Assembly: GCA_913009925.1 (NCBI GenBank)
Contig: CAJVWY010000016.1
Coordinates: 1 to 11,991, forward strand
Length of the DNA: 11,991 bases
Source: an uncultured bacterium
Lineage (GTDB): Bacteria; Actinomycetota; Thermoleophilia; BMS3ABIN01
Reading direction: 5' to 3'
A program made the position numbers and the translations under genes. The notes beneath the pieces are model-generated. The model was given only the letters and a program-made list of their open reading frames with translations, searched no databases and was not told where the DNA came from. How positions within the stretch are numbered: the first letter of the stretch is position 1; every line of letters begins with the position of its first letter. This document shows positions 1 to 6,432 of the stretch, in pieces.

Positions 1-51
<51 letters not shown>

Positions 52-54
52 GTA

Positions 55-148
55 TGGCGGAGAGGGAGGGATTCGAACCCTCGAGACGAGTTAACCCCGC
101 CTACACGATTTCCAGTCGTGCTCCTTCGGCCATCTCGGACACCTCTCC
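55..148 (-). tRNA. tRNA-Ser(GGA)
   Basis: Class II tRNA on the minus strand. The acceptor strand GGAGAGG begins at 148 and the gene ends with encoded CCA at 57-55. The anticodon stem CACGA/TCGTG encloses loop CTGGAAA, giving anticodon GGA (Ser codons UCC and UCU). A long variable arm, typical of tRNA-Ser, precedes the T arm with GGTTCGAATCC. Its last 30 bases are identical to those of tRNA-Ser(GCT) in this window. A perfect TATAAT lies 37 bases upstream. Confidence 0.96.
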
Positions 149-184
149 TGCATTTCCGGCATAACTGTCCATATGCTGAGACAG

Positions 185-190
185 ATTATA
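185..190 (-). promoter_or_regulatory. candidate -10 box for tRNA-Ser(GGA)/tRNA-Arg(CCG)
   Basis: A perfect TATAAT on the minus strand lies in the 63-base gap between the DUF308 gene and tRNA-Ser(GGA). It would start transcription near 178, about 30 bases before the mature tRNA 5' end. No convincing -35 hexamer exists at 16-18 bases, so this rests on the -10 match and its position only. Confidence 0.4.
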
Positions 191-211
191 TACGCGGAGC
201 GGTGCAGGCGC

Positions 212-796
212 CTAACCGGCGGGGTCGGCTGGAGCCGACCTGGCGGCGATGGACAGCATCAGCATGGCCCAGCCGCCGAGCAGCAGCTCTATTCCTACCA
301 GCAGGCCGATGACCCAATTCGAGTTGCCGGGCCACTGGGACCAGATGAGAGCGCCCAGAACCAAATTGACCAGGCCGCTGAACAGGATCCAGCCCCAATT
401 GGGTGTCCCGTGCGAGATGATGGCCAGAAGTATCTTGAAAAAGCCGGAGATGAGAAAATACATGGCCAGCAACAGGGTGAGGGCCGTCACCCCCCTCTCC
501 GGGTCGCCCAGCAGGGCGATGGCGAAAATTCCATAGATCGCCGCTCCCAGGATATGGAGGAAAAAACCACCCCAGCGGTGCGCGGCTATGGCATGGATCA
601 GCTGCACCGCGGCGGCGATGAACACGATAATGCCAAGAAACACGGTCATGGTGACGGATACGGCTATGGGCACGCCGATGGCCACGATGCCCAGGGTGAT
701 TAGAATGATGCCCATCGCCAGGAACCACCCCCAGGCGGCGCGCATCGCTTCCACGGACGCTGCCTTGCCTGTGATGTTCATCGAATCTACAACCAT
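212..796 (-). CDS. DUF308/HdeD-family six-helix membrane protein
   Basis: This 194-residue protein is mostly hydrophobic, with about six membrane helices between residue 21 (AWGWFLAMGIILITLGIVAI) and residue 185. Short polar links such as HRWGG and GDPERG separate them. Length, helix count and the Gly-rich first helix fit the DUF308/HdeD family. HdeD is linked to acid resistance in E. coli, but most family members have no known role, so no function is assigned. Start: GGAGG lies five bases before the ATG at 796, whereas the internal ATG at 781 (MNITGK) has no ribosome site. The gene stands alone between the beta-helix gene and tRNA-Ser(GGA). Near its 3' end is an 8-bp inverted repeat (223-230 with 233-240), which has no T tract and so is not a convincing terminator. 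Confidence 0.85.
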   Translation of the reverse strand: MVVDSMNITGKAASVEAMRAAWGWFLAMGIILITLGIVAIGVPIAVSVTMTVFLGIIVFIAAAVQLIHAIAAHRWGGFFLHILGAAIYGIFAIALLGDPERGVTALTLLLAMYFLISGFFKILLAIISHGTPNWGWILFSGLVNLVLGALIWSQWPGNSNWVIGLLVGIELLLGGWAMLMLSIAARSAPADPAG

Positions 797-960
797 TCCT
801 GCCTCCGATCATGGTTTGACATTCCCGTGATACTGCCTATGAACCATTGTCGGTTACAGTGAGTATTCCTGCTCTAAACTTCCGTTCATGGTATCCATAC
901 CCTCAATGGTTGTCCACGAATCCCGTTGGTCGACGCCGGGGGAATGCGGCCCGCAATGAA

Positions 961-989
961 CGGGCGGCCTCCCTGAAGGAGGCCGCCCG
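961..989 (-). terminator. hairpin after the beta-helix gene, probable terminator
   Basis: A perfect 12-bp inverted repeat, CGGGCGGCCTCC (961-972) and GGAGGCCGCCCG (978-989), with a 5-base loop, lies 25 bases past the stop codon of the beta-helix gene. The minus strand continues with TTCATTG, so the U tract is weak. The strong G+C stem and its position in the gap between two genes make an intrinsic terminator or 3'-end protector the best reading. The rest of the 797-1014 gap shows only the ribosome site of the DUF308 gene and no recognisable promoter. Confidence 0.6.
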
Positions 990-1014
990 GTTACAGCGCG
1001 TTGCCGGTCATGTA

Positions 1015-2475
1015 TCAGATAACGGGAGGCGGTCCCGGGTAATAGTAGGTATTGCCGCAGACATCGTCCGCCGCCGCGTAGATGGTGCTGGAGAAGGTGG
1101 TCACTCCTGGCGGTATCTGGTATTTGAGCGTCACCGGCAGGGAACCGCCGGTGCCGGCGTTTATGGTTTCACCGATATCCAGTGGCAAGGGCGTAACCAG
1201 GGTGATCGCGTTGGTGTTGACCGAAGCGACTATCCGCCCGTAATAGACATCGAAGAAACTGTCCACCGTATAATTCACCGACAGGATGCCGGCATTGTAT
1301 TCAGCAATGTCGGCCCAGTACACACTCTGCCAACTCAGATTGAGGGACGGCTTCTTGCACCAGCCGTCCGGCGTCGTATATGGCAGGCCGTCCTGCCCGC
1401 CGCTGAACACCAGGGGGTTATCCACGAAGCCGTCGCCGTTGGCATCGGGAGAGGTCCAGGTATCCCAGTAGTTGCCGCCCGCGGGCGCCGCCAGGTTGAA
1501 GATGTTACCCGTGCTGGTCCCCTCGATGCTCACCGGGATGGCGTTGGACAGGAATTTGTTGTTATAGATGTAGTTGTTGTCGGAGTAAAGCACCCGGATG
1601 GCGTTCAGAACGGTGTTGGAGATGGTGTTGCCGGTGACGATGTTATCGGTGCCCTCGTAGAACCAGACCCCGTACTTGTTGTTGGTGATCACGTTTCCGA
1701 CGACGGTGTTGCCGCTGGTCACCTGCGCGAACCGTCCCAGGGTGATACCGGAGGCGCTGTTGGAGGCGATGTTGTCCCTGATGTCATTGTTGGTGCCGAC
1801 TACGCCGATGCCGAACATTTTTTTGGAGGACACATCATTGCCTCTGATGATGTTGCCGCTGGAGGCCCAGATGGAGATGCCGCTGCCATAGCTCGCCTCC
1901 TGCCGGACGTAATTGTTCGTAATCAGGTTGTCGTTGGAGTTGATATTGAAACTGATCGCCTGATTGCCGCTGGCCAGCACCGTGTTGCCGCTGACCGTGT
2001 TGCCGCTGGAATTGTACAGGAGGATCCCGAAATAATCCTCGATGACATTGTTGTTTATCACAGTGGCACCATTGGAGTTGGATATGGCTATACCCTTGAT
2101 ACGGAACCCGGTTACGGTGACATTCTTTATGGTCACATTGTTGTATCCGAAGGAATATACGCCGTTGCCGGTGGAAGTGCCGGTAAGCGTATGCCCGTTT
2201 CCGTCCAGGGTTATTCCGTCACCGGCGATCTCCAGACCGTTATCAGCAAACAGAAGGTCGGTGGTAAGGGTGCAGGTCTTGGTTGGCCAGTCCCAGATGC
2301 CGACGCTGGTGCAATCGCCACCTGTAGCGTCGTCGTAGATGTGTACATTGGCATCATAAACATTGACGGCGGCGTTGCCCTCCGGCACGAAAATAAACTG
2401 GGAGAAAATTACGGCGGCGGCGATAATTAGGATTAATGGAACGATTAGCAGGAGTTTTGCCCAAATTGACTTCAT
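1015..2475 (-). CDS. exported right-handed parallel beta-helix (NosD-like repeat) protein
   Basis: The protein has 486 residues. Residues 1-36 form a signal peptide or signal anchor: Lys at 2 and 7, a long hydrophobic stretch, then GNAAV as a possible cleavage region. From about residue 85 to 325 there are some ten short Asn/Ile/Val-rich repeats (for example NSSGNTVSGNTV, GTDNIVTGNTI) that match the PbH1 beta-helix pattern of NosD, pectate lyase and carbohydrate-binding surface proteins. These are followed by a GGNYWDTW...DANGDGFVDNP segment, characteristic of NosD-type proteins. The last about 110 residues look like an Ig-like beta domain ending in Tyr/Pro. No polysaccharide-lyase catalytic residues or sortase motif are evident, so a surface or periplasmic adhesive or glycan-binding role is only a guess. 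Start: AGGGGAGGA sits five bases before the ATG. The long open frame on the other strand is a shadow of the repeats. Confidence 0.85.
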   Translation of the reverse strand: MKSIWAKLLLIVPLILIIAAAVIFSQFIFVPEGNAAVNVYDANVHIYDDATGGDCTSVGIWDWPTKTCTLTTDLLFADNGLEIAGDGITLDGNGHTLTGTSTGNGVYSFGYNNVTIKNVTVTGFRIKGIAISNSNGATVINNNVIEDYFGILLYNSSGNTVSGNTVLASGNQAISFNINSNDNLITNNYVRQEASYGSGISIWASSGNIIRGNDVSSKKMFGIGVVGTNNDIRDNIASNSASGITLGRFAQVTSGNTVVGNVITNNKYGVWFYEGTDNIVTGNTISNTVLNAIRVLYSDNNYIYNNKFLSNAIPVSIEGTSTGNIFNLAAPAGGNYWDTWTSPDANGDGFVDNPLVFSGGQDGLPYTTPDGWCKKPSLNLSWQSVYWADIAEYNAGILSVNYTVDSFFDVYYGRIVASVNTNAITLVTPLPLDIGETINAGTGGSLPVTLKYQIPPGVTTFSSTIYAAADDVCGNTYYYPGPPPVI

Positions 2476-2516
2476 GAAGTTCCTCCCCTGGCCCGTTTTA
2501 TATTATGCCCCCCATC

Positions 2517-2556
2517 CATATATTAGCCATTAATAATATATTAATAGCCATATATG
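2517..2556 (-). promoter_or_regulatory. AT-rich 5' leader hairpin of the beta-helix gene
   Basis: Two nested inverted repeats share almost one centre. The inner arms ATTAATA (2529-2535) and TATTAAT (2539-2545) have a 3-base loop. The outer arms CATATAT (2517-2523) and ATATATG (2550-2556) are joined through TAGCC and AGCC spacers. The predicted transcription start near 2557 would place the hairpin at the very 5' end of the mRNA, 40 bases upstream of the start codon. It could stabilise the mRNA or be an operator. The A+T content is far above the surrounding DNA. Confidence 0.45.
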
Positions 2557-2563
2557 TATTCAC

Positions 2564-2592
2564 ATTCTATATTCACGATTAATGCAAGTCAA
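2564..2592 (-). promoter_or_regulatory. near-consensus sigma-70-type promoter of the beta-helix gene
   Basis: On the minus strand TTGACT (2592-2587) and TAGAAT (2569-2564) are separated by exactly 17 bases. Each hexamer differs from consensus at one position. The expected start is near 2557, giving a leader of about 80 bases to the ATG at 2475. It is the best promoter match I found in the window, and it implies that the gene is transcribed on its own, not from the tRNA/tadA cluster upstream. Confidence 0.7.
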
Positions 2593-2717
2593 TAAGTATT
2601 GTTAATTTTCGCTCTGGACCTGCAGGTATGGCCCCGCTTTGATGATTACAGCTAATGTACATACACTGGATTGCATTATCGGGGTGCGAAATAATAGAGA
2701 GGGAACAGATGTAAACT

Positions 2718-2813
2718 TGGCGGAGGGGGTGGGATTCGAACCCACGGTGCCCCCATAAAGAGGCACAACGGTTTTCGAGACCGCCGCATTCAACCGGACT
2801 CTGCCACCCCTCC
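2718..2813 (-). tRNA. tRNA-Ser(CGA)
   Basis: Class II tRNA on the minus strand, from GGAGGGG at 2813 to encoded CCA at 2720-2718. Anticodon stem GCGGT/ACCGT encloses loop CTCGAAA, so the anticodon is CGA (Ser codon UCG). A long variable arm and a T arm with GGTTCGAATCC are present. It lies 80 bases after the tadA stop codon on the same strand and may be made from the same transcript. Confidence 0.96.
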
Positions 2814-2893
2814 GCTGAAGACATGGAGCCGTGCTGGGACTAGTTTACAGTATCAGGAGCGGAGCTCTCCACCCTTACAGGATCGCCGGCAGC

Positions 2894-3355
2894 TCATGAC
2901 CGCCTGGTGGCAAAGAACTCCCTGAGCAGGGCGGCTGATTCTTCGGCCAGGACGCCGGACTCCACCTCCACCTGGTGATTGAGCCTGATATCACCGGTGA
3001 TATTAAAAAGCGTCCCGGCAGCACCCGCCTTGCCATCCGCCGCTCCATACACCAGGCGGTCGATGCGGGCCTGGTAGATGGCGCCGGCGCACATGGGACA
3101 CGGCTCTATGGTCACGTGCAGGGAACAACCGGCCAGCCGCCAGCCTCCCAGTGTCTTAGCCGCCTCCCGGATGGCGATTATCTCGGCGTGAGCGGTAGGG
3201 TCCTTACGCAGTTCCCGCTCATTCCCGGCAGCGGCCACCAGCTCCCCCCCACGCTCGATAACCGCGCCTACGGGGACCTCCCCCCTGCCTGCCGACTGCC
3301 GTGCCTTCTCCAGGGCCAGCTTCATGAATCTCCTGGGATTGTCGGCAACGGGCAT
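2894..3355 (-). CDS. tadA: tRNA-specific adenosine deaminase TadA
   Basis: TadA hydrolytically deaminates adenosine 34 of tRNA-Arg(ACG) to inosine in the cytoplasm, so that one tRNA can read CGU, CGC and CGA. The protein has 153 residues, a usual length. The zinc-dependent deaminase signature is intact: His56-Ala-Glu58 (zinc ligand and proton shuttle, in TAHAE) and Pro85-Cys86-Pro-Met-Cys89 (the other two zinc ligands). The N terminus FMKLALEKARQ and the GTLFNI segment are typical of TadA rather than of cytidine or guanine deaminases. Start: AGGGG lies five bases before the ATG at 3355. An internal ATG at 3325 also has a ribosome site (AGGAG), but starting there would drop residues that homologues usually keep. 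The gene begins 36 bases after tRNA-Arg(ACG), its presumed substrate. Confidence 0.95.
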   Translation of the reverse strand: MPVADNPRRFMKLALEKARQSAGRGEVPVGAVIERGGELVAAAGNERELRKDPTAHAEIIAIREAAKTLGGWRLAGCSLHVTIEPCPMCAGAIYQARIDRLVYGAADGKAGAAGTLFNITGDIRLNHQVEVESGVLAEESAALLREFFATRRS

Positions 3356-3391
3356 GGTATCCCCTGGTCGTCGGGCTGGATTACTTAAAAA

Positions 3392-3468
3392 TGGCGCGCC
3401 CGACAGGATTCGAACCTGTGACCTTTTGATTCGTAGTCAAACGCTCTATCCGGCTGAGCTACGGGCGC
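3392..3468 (-). tRNA. tRNA-Arg(ACG), substrate of TadA
   Basis: Complete 77-base tRNA on the minus strand. Acceptor GCGCCCG starts at 3468, the discriminator is G, and CCA is encoded at 3394-3392. Anticodon stem TTTGA/TCAAA encloses loop CTACGAA, giving anticodon ACG, the bacterial tRNA whose A34 becomes inosine. It starts nine bases after the stop codon of the FKBP gene and ends 36 bases before tadA. TTTTT follows the CCA directly (3391-3387), which may limit read-through into tadA or help 3' processing. Confidence 0.97.
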
Positions 3469-3477
3469 CCTTGGTAG

Positions 3478-3909
3478 TTATTCCTCTATCTCCACCAGCT
3501 CTATCTCGAAGGCGAGGTCCTCGCCGGCCAAAGGGTGGTTGGCGTCTACCTTCAACTCCAACTCGTTTACCTCGATGACCTTGGCCATCATGGGGCGGCC
3601 GTCATCGGCCTGCGACTGAAGCACATCTCCCGCCGACGGCTGGTATTCCGGTGGCAACTGGTCCCGGTTGAGCGTCATGATGAGCTCCTGCTGGTGGGGG
3701 CCGTATGCCTTGTCGGCAGGTATCTTCACGATGGCGCTGTCTCCTGCCTGCATACCCGAGACCGCGTCCTCGAACCCCGGTATCAGCTGTCTGGAACCGA
3801 TGGTGAACCGTAGCGGCTCACGGTCCTGGGAGCTGTCGAATACCGTTCCGTCGTTCAGCTTACCGGTATAGTTGACCTTGACCGAGTCACCTTTTTTTGC
3901 CGCTGCCAA
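3478..3909 (-). CDS. FKBP-type peptidyl-prolyl isomerase, SlyD-like
   Basis: This is a cytoplasmic prolyl isomerase and chaperone. The protein is 143 residues from the preferred TTG start. The FKBP fold begins with KKGDSVKVNYTGKLNDGTVFDSS and continues to IPADKAYG. An insert-in-flap region follows (about residues 70-120), and the C-terminal strand NHPLAGEDLAFEIELVEI is a SlyD signature. The His/Cys-rich metal-binding tail of E. coli SlyD is absent, as in many short SlyD proteins. Start choice: AAAGGAG at 3922-3916 is six bases before the TTG at 3909, while the upstream in-frame ATG at 3927 would contain this ribosome site and has only a poor one of its own. The ATG adds six residues and cannot be excluded. 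Next on the strand are tRNA-Arg(ACG) and tadA. No signal peptide is seen. Confidence 0.9.
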   Translation of the reverse strand: MAAAKKGDSVKVNYTGKLNDGTVFDSSQDREPLRFTIGSRQLIPGFEDAVSGMQAGDSAIVKIPADKAYGPHQQELIMTLNRDQLPPEYQPSAGDVLQSQADDGRPMMAKVIEVNELELKVDANHPLAGEDLAFEIELVEIEE

Positions 3910-3915
3910 CGTTGG

Positions 3916-3922
3916 CTCCTTT
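3916..3922 (-). promoter_or_regulatory. Shine-Dalgarno that favours the TTG start of the FKBP gene
   Basis: AAAGGAG on the minus strand is followed by six bases and then TTG at 3909. It falls inside the first codons of the longer ATG-initiated frame, which argues that translation starts at the TTG. Confidence 0.55.
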
Positions 3923-3989
3923 ATCATTACCTGAATCCGGAATAATTAGTTTAAGGCTATATGAGTATATCGAATAAGTGACCTTGACG

Positions 3990-4036
3990 AAAAACCAAGC
4001 GCCCCGTTGCCTCTCGACCCGGCGTCAGGGAGCAAC
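3990..4036 (-). terminator. weak terminator candidate after the cytochrome gene
   Basis: Just past the cytochrome stop codon, GTTGC (4036-4032) can pair with GCAAC (4010-4006), extended by TC with GA across a bulge. Five T follow at 3994-3990, about eleven bases after the stem. The loop is long and the T tract is displaced, so termination would be inefficient at best. The remaining gap up to the FKBP gene has a TATACT (3969-3964) without a good -35. Confidence 0.3.
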
Positions 4037-4037
4037 T

Positions 4038-5552
4038 TCAGGGAGTGGATTGCTTGTCTTCTGAAGAGCCATGACAGTCGCTGCAGTATTTCTCTTTGTA
4101 GGCATCGCCAATATCAACAGGATGGGGATATTGAATGTTGGTCAGTTTAATTTGATTGGGCTCCGTTCCATTCTGCTGTTCCAAAAGGAGATGACAGAGA
4201 GAGCAGTCCCTGGAAAGCACCTTTCCGTCGTTACTCACATGGTTGTCGTCATGGCAGCGAAAGCAGCCCGCCGTGTACATATGACCGGCGTTGTCGGGAA
4301 AAGCTTTCCAGGAGGTTCTCATGACCGGGTCATAATTTTTTTTATAGGCGTCCTGAACCGCCTTGATTGATTCTTCGATCTTCGATTTCTGGGAAGCGTA
4401 TACATCCGGGTGGTTCTTCCGGTAATAACCGGTGATAGTGGTTTCGATAGCGGCTAAACCATCATCCTGCGTGGCATAGGTCCCGTCCAGAGCCTTTAAG
4501 GCGATGCTTTTTATTCCCGGTAAAGAGGGGTCGATCGAATTCTTGTTGATGAGCCGGTTGACGATTTTATCGGACGGACTGAAGTCGTGTCCCGTGCGGT
4601 TATGACAGTCGTTGCAATCCATCTTGAAAGTCTGGGAGCCGGCGGGGGCCTGCTGGCGGGACTTGCTGTTTTTGGCAAAATAGATCGTCTGCCGGCCATC
4701 CAGGCCCACAACTCGTATCCAGGGGATTTCTTCACGTTTGGGGTCTGCGGTGGCGTAATCAATCTCCCTGGCCACCGAAGAATGCCAGTGCATCCGCGAA
4801 AGATTAACGGTTTCCACACTACCTCCCGCCGCTTTGAATAAAATACCTATCTTCCAGGGGGTATTACTTTCGTCAGGCAGGTAGAACGTCCGTTGTTCCT
4901 GGATCGTAGTAAGCGGGTATTCAGGGGCATGACAGGTTCCACAGATCTGTTCTGAAGGCCTGAGATCGGTGAGCGGCACGGGAATAGGCCGCGAATAATC
5001 ATTCAACAGGAGTTCGGTCAACTGGTTGATTCCCCTGAGCTTCGAAAGCAAAAAATAATTGGTACCCGTGCCAACATGGCAGGCTGAACATTCGACTTTT
5101 GAATGATACGAATCGGCATGGGCGGTATATTCAGGTCCCATTACGTAATGGCAGGCCTGGCCACAGAAGTAATCTGATTCGACGAATTCATATCCCTGGT
5201 ACATAACGAAAGCATAAGTCAGAGATAAAATGATAAAGGCAACTGAGAGAAGTATCACCAGGGTACGTTGCCGGGCGTTATTGAAATCAATGACCAGCAG
5301 GCGTTGTTCTTTAGCGAGCCCGGCCTTCCGCCTTCGGCGCTGTCTGACAATGCCAATGGTGATAAGCGTAATACCGAAAAGCACGAAAACCGGCAGCATA
5401 AGCAGGATTATCAGGTCCGCGTAGGGGCTGGGACGGGTAGACACCATATTGATGAACAGGAGCAAGATGATCAGACACAGGTTGAAACCTGCTATCACCG
5501 AACCGATCAGGGTGAGGGGGTTATAAAACGATGTGGGCAGAATCCGTCTCAT
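4038..5552 (-). CDS. heptaheme membrane c-type cytochrome, ImcH-like (NapC/NirT-related)
   Basis: The protein has 504 residues. Three hydrophobic helices lie at about 15-36, 46-69 and 97-118, with a basic loop (RQRRRRK) between helices 2 and 3, so the C-terminal part should face outward. Seven haem sites follow: CX3CH at 130-135 (CGQACH), then CXXCH at 155, 204, 313, 430, 450 and 490. The segment around the first two haems (ACHYVMGPEYTAHADSYHSKVECSACH, residues 133-159) fits the NapC/NirT quinol-dehydrogenase family, where a Met after the first haem is usual. Three helices plus seven haems at about 500 residues is the layout I recall for Geobacter ImcH, which passes electrons from menaquinol to the periplasm during growth with high-potential extracellular acceptors. 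The likely role is menaquinol oxidation to periplasmic electron carriers; the final acceptor cannot be read. Start: AAGGAG six bases before the ATG. The gene stands alone, and its base composition seems less G+C-rich than the qmo genes. Confidence 0.88.
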   Translation of the reverse strand: MRRILPTSFYNPLTLIGSVIAGFNLCLIILLLFINMVSTRPSPYADLIILLMLPVFVLFGITLITIGIVRQRRRRKAGLAKEQRLLVIDFNNARQRTLVILLSVAFIILSLTYAFVMYQGYEFVESDYFCGQACHYVMGPEYTAHADSYHSKVECSACHVGTGTNYFLLSKLRGINQLTELLLNDYSRPIPVPLTDLRPSEQICGTCHAPEYPLTTIQEQRTFYLPDESNTPWKIGILFKAAGGSVETVNLSRMHWHSSVAREIDYATADPKREEIPWIRVVGLDGRQTIYFAKNSKSRQQAPAGSQTFKMDCNDCHNRTGHDFSPSDKIVNRLINKNSIDPSLPGIKSIALKALDGTYATQDDGLAAIETTITGYYRKNHPDVYASQKSKIEESIKAVQDAYKKNYDPVMRTSWKAFPDNAGHMYTAGCFRCHDDNHVSNDGKVLSRDCSLCHLLLEQQNGTEPNQIKLTNIQYPHPVDIGDAYKEKYCSDCHGSSEDKQSTP

Positions 5553-5708
5553 CTCGTTCTCCTTCGCGGGACACAGAACCCCGTTCGGCCTTCACGAACT
5601 TTCGACTTCAAGTTTCTTCCTACCCCGATTTGGGCGAGCTTAACTTGAGCTACCAGGAGAAGTCAGCCTGAAACGGTATGTCATCTCCGGCGGCTTTCAT
5701 AAGTGAAA

Positions 5709-5805
<97 letters not shown>

Positions 5806-5875
5806 GTACTGCAACTGATTTTATTGATTTTGGCTGCTCAATGCCACCGCTGCCGCTTTTCGTGCCGAACTCCGG

Positions 5876-6418
5876 ATGAACAGGGTTTTTTTCGGTAAAC
5901 TATGGACTGATTATTCCGATCCTGAATATACCGACGACAAGGATGCCATGCGCCTTACCAAAGCGGTTCTGATCGCCATCATTTTACTTTCCTTGCTGGG
6001 GAGCATCGACGCCGGCTATGCCGTTTACCAGCACTACTCCGCTGACAGCGATGCTCCCTGCAACGTCAACGAGCTGGTGAACTGCTCTGCGGTGAACCAG
6101 AGCGTGTATTCGGAGATGTGGGGCATACCGGTAGCCGGAGTCGGCCTGGCCGGTTATATCTTCTTTGCCGCCATCTGCGGGATGATGTTATCCGGCAGGT
6201 ACCTGGGGGGTTGGACGGTCTGGCTGCTGCTGGCCGCCGCGCTGTTCGGATTGGTGTTCTCCGCCTATCTTACCTATATCGAGATATTCGTACTGGGGGC
6301 CGTCTGCCCCATGTGCGTTATCTCCATGGCGGTAGTCACCGCCATCGCCATCATCGCCTTTGCCGGCGCTTACAACGCCCGCAGGAGAAGGCTCCGGCCT
6401 GCCGCCCAGCCGGAATGA
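5876..6418 (+). CDS. VKOR-family disulfide-forming membrane protein
   Basis: Bacterial vitamin K epoxide reductase homologues reoxidise DsbA-like thioredoxins and pass the electrons to quinone, in the role of DsbB. The 180-residue protein shows four helices (about 28-49, 83-105, 112-134 and 146-167). The two loop cysteines are Cys62 and Cys70 after helix 1, and the active-site motif is Cys144-Pro-Met-Cys147 before the last helix. The conserved region around SEMWGIPVAGVGLAGY is present. No thioredoxin domain is fused to it and no DsbA partner is next to it. Start: the ATG at 5876 has no ribosome site. The ATG at 5948 (residue 25, MRLTKAVL) has AAGGA four bases upstream and would begin directly before helix 1, so the true start may be 5948. 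It is the only plus-strand gene and converges on the ykgJ-like gene with a 14-base gap. Confidence 0.86.
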   Translation: MNRVFFGKLWTDYSDPEYTDDKDAMRLTKAVLIAIILLSLLGSIDAGYAVYQHYSADSDAPCNVNELVNCSAVNQSVYSEMWGIPVAGVGLAGYIFFAAICGMMLSGRYLGGWTVWLLLAAALFGLVFSAYLTYIEIFVLGAVCPMCVISMAVVTAIAIIAFAGAYNARRRRLRPAAQPE

Positions 6419-6432
6419 GATTCCTGGAGGGA

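Noticed and set aside
223..240. An 8-bp inverted repeat near the 3' end of the DUF308 gene, considered as a terminator.
   Set aside because: It lies inside the coding sequence and no T tract follows it.
186..812. A 208-codon minus-strand frame overlapping the DUF308 gene in another frame.
   Set aside because: It is Arg/His/Gly-rich without helices, whereas the overlapping 194-residue frame has a good GGAGG site and six membrane helices.
842..911. Inverted arms AACCATTG (842-849) and CAATGGTT (904-911) upstream of the DUF308 gene.
   Set aside because: With 54 bases between the arms and no promoter hexamers next to them, there is no support for a regulatory role.
847..2430. A 527-codon open frame on the plus strand opposite the beta-helix gene.
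   Set aside because: It mirrors the repeat-rich minus-strand gene, has no ribosome site and gives a Val/Asp/Gly-rich sequence without a recognisable domain. The minus frame has a signal sequence, a promoter and family repeats.
5608..5648. TCAAGTT and AACTTGA, 7-base inverted arms 27 bases apart upstream of the cytochrome gene, as an operator.
   Set aside because: The arms are short, widely spaced and unextended. Such a match is expected by chance in this gap.
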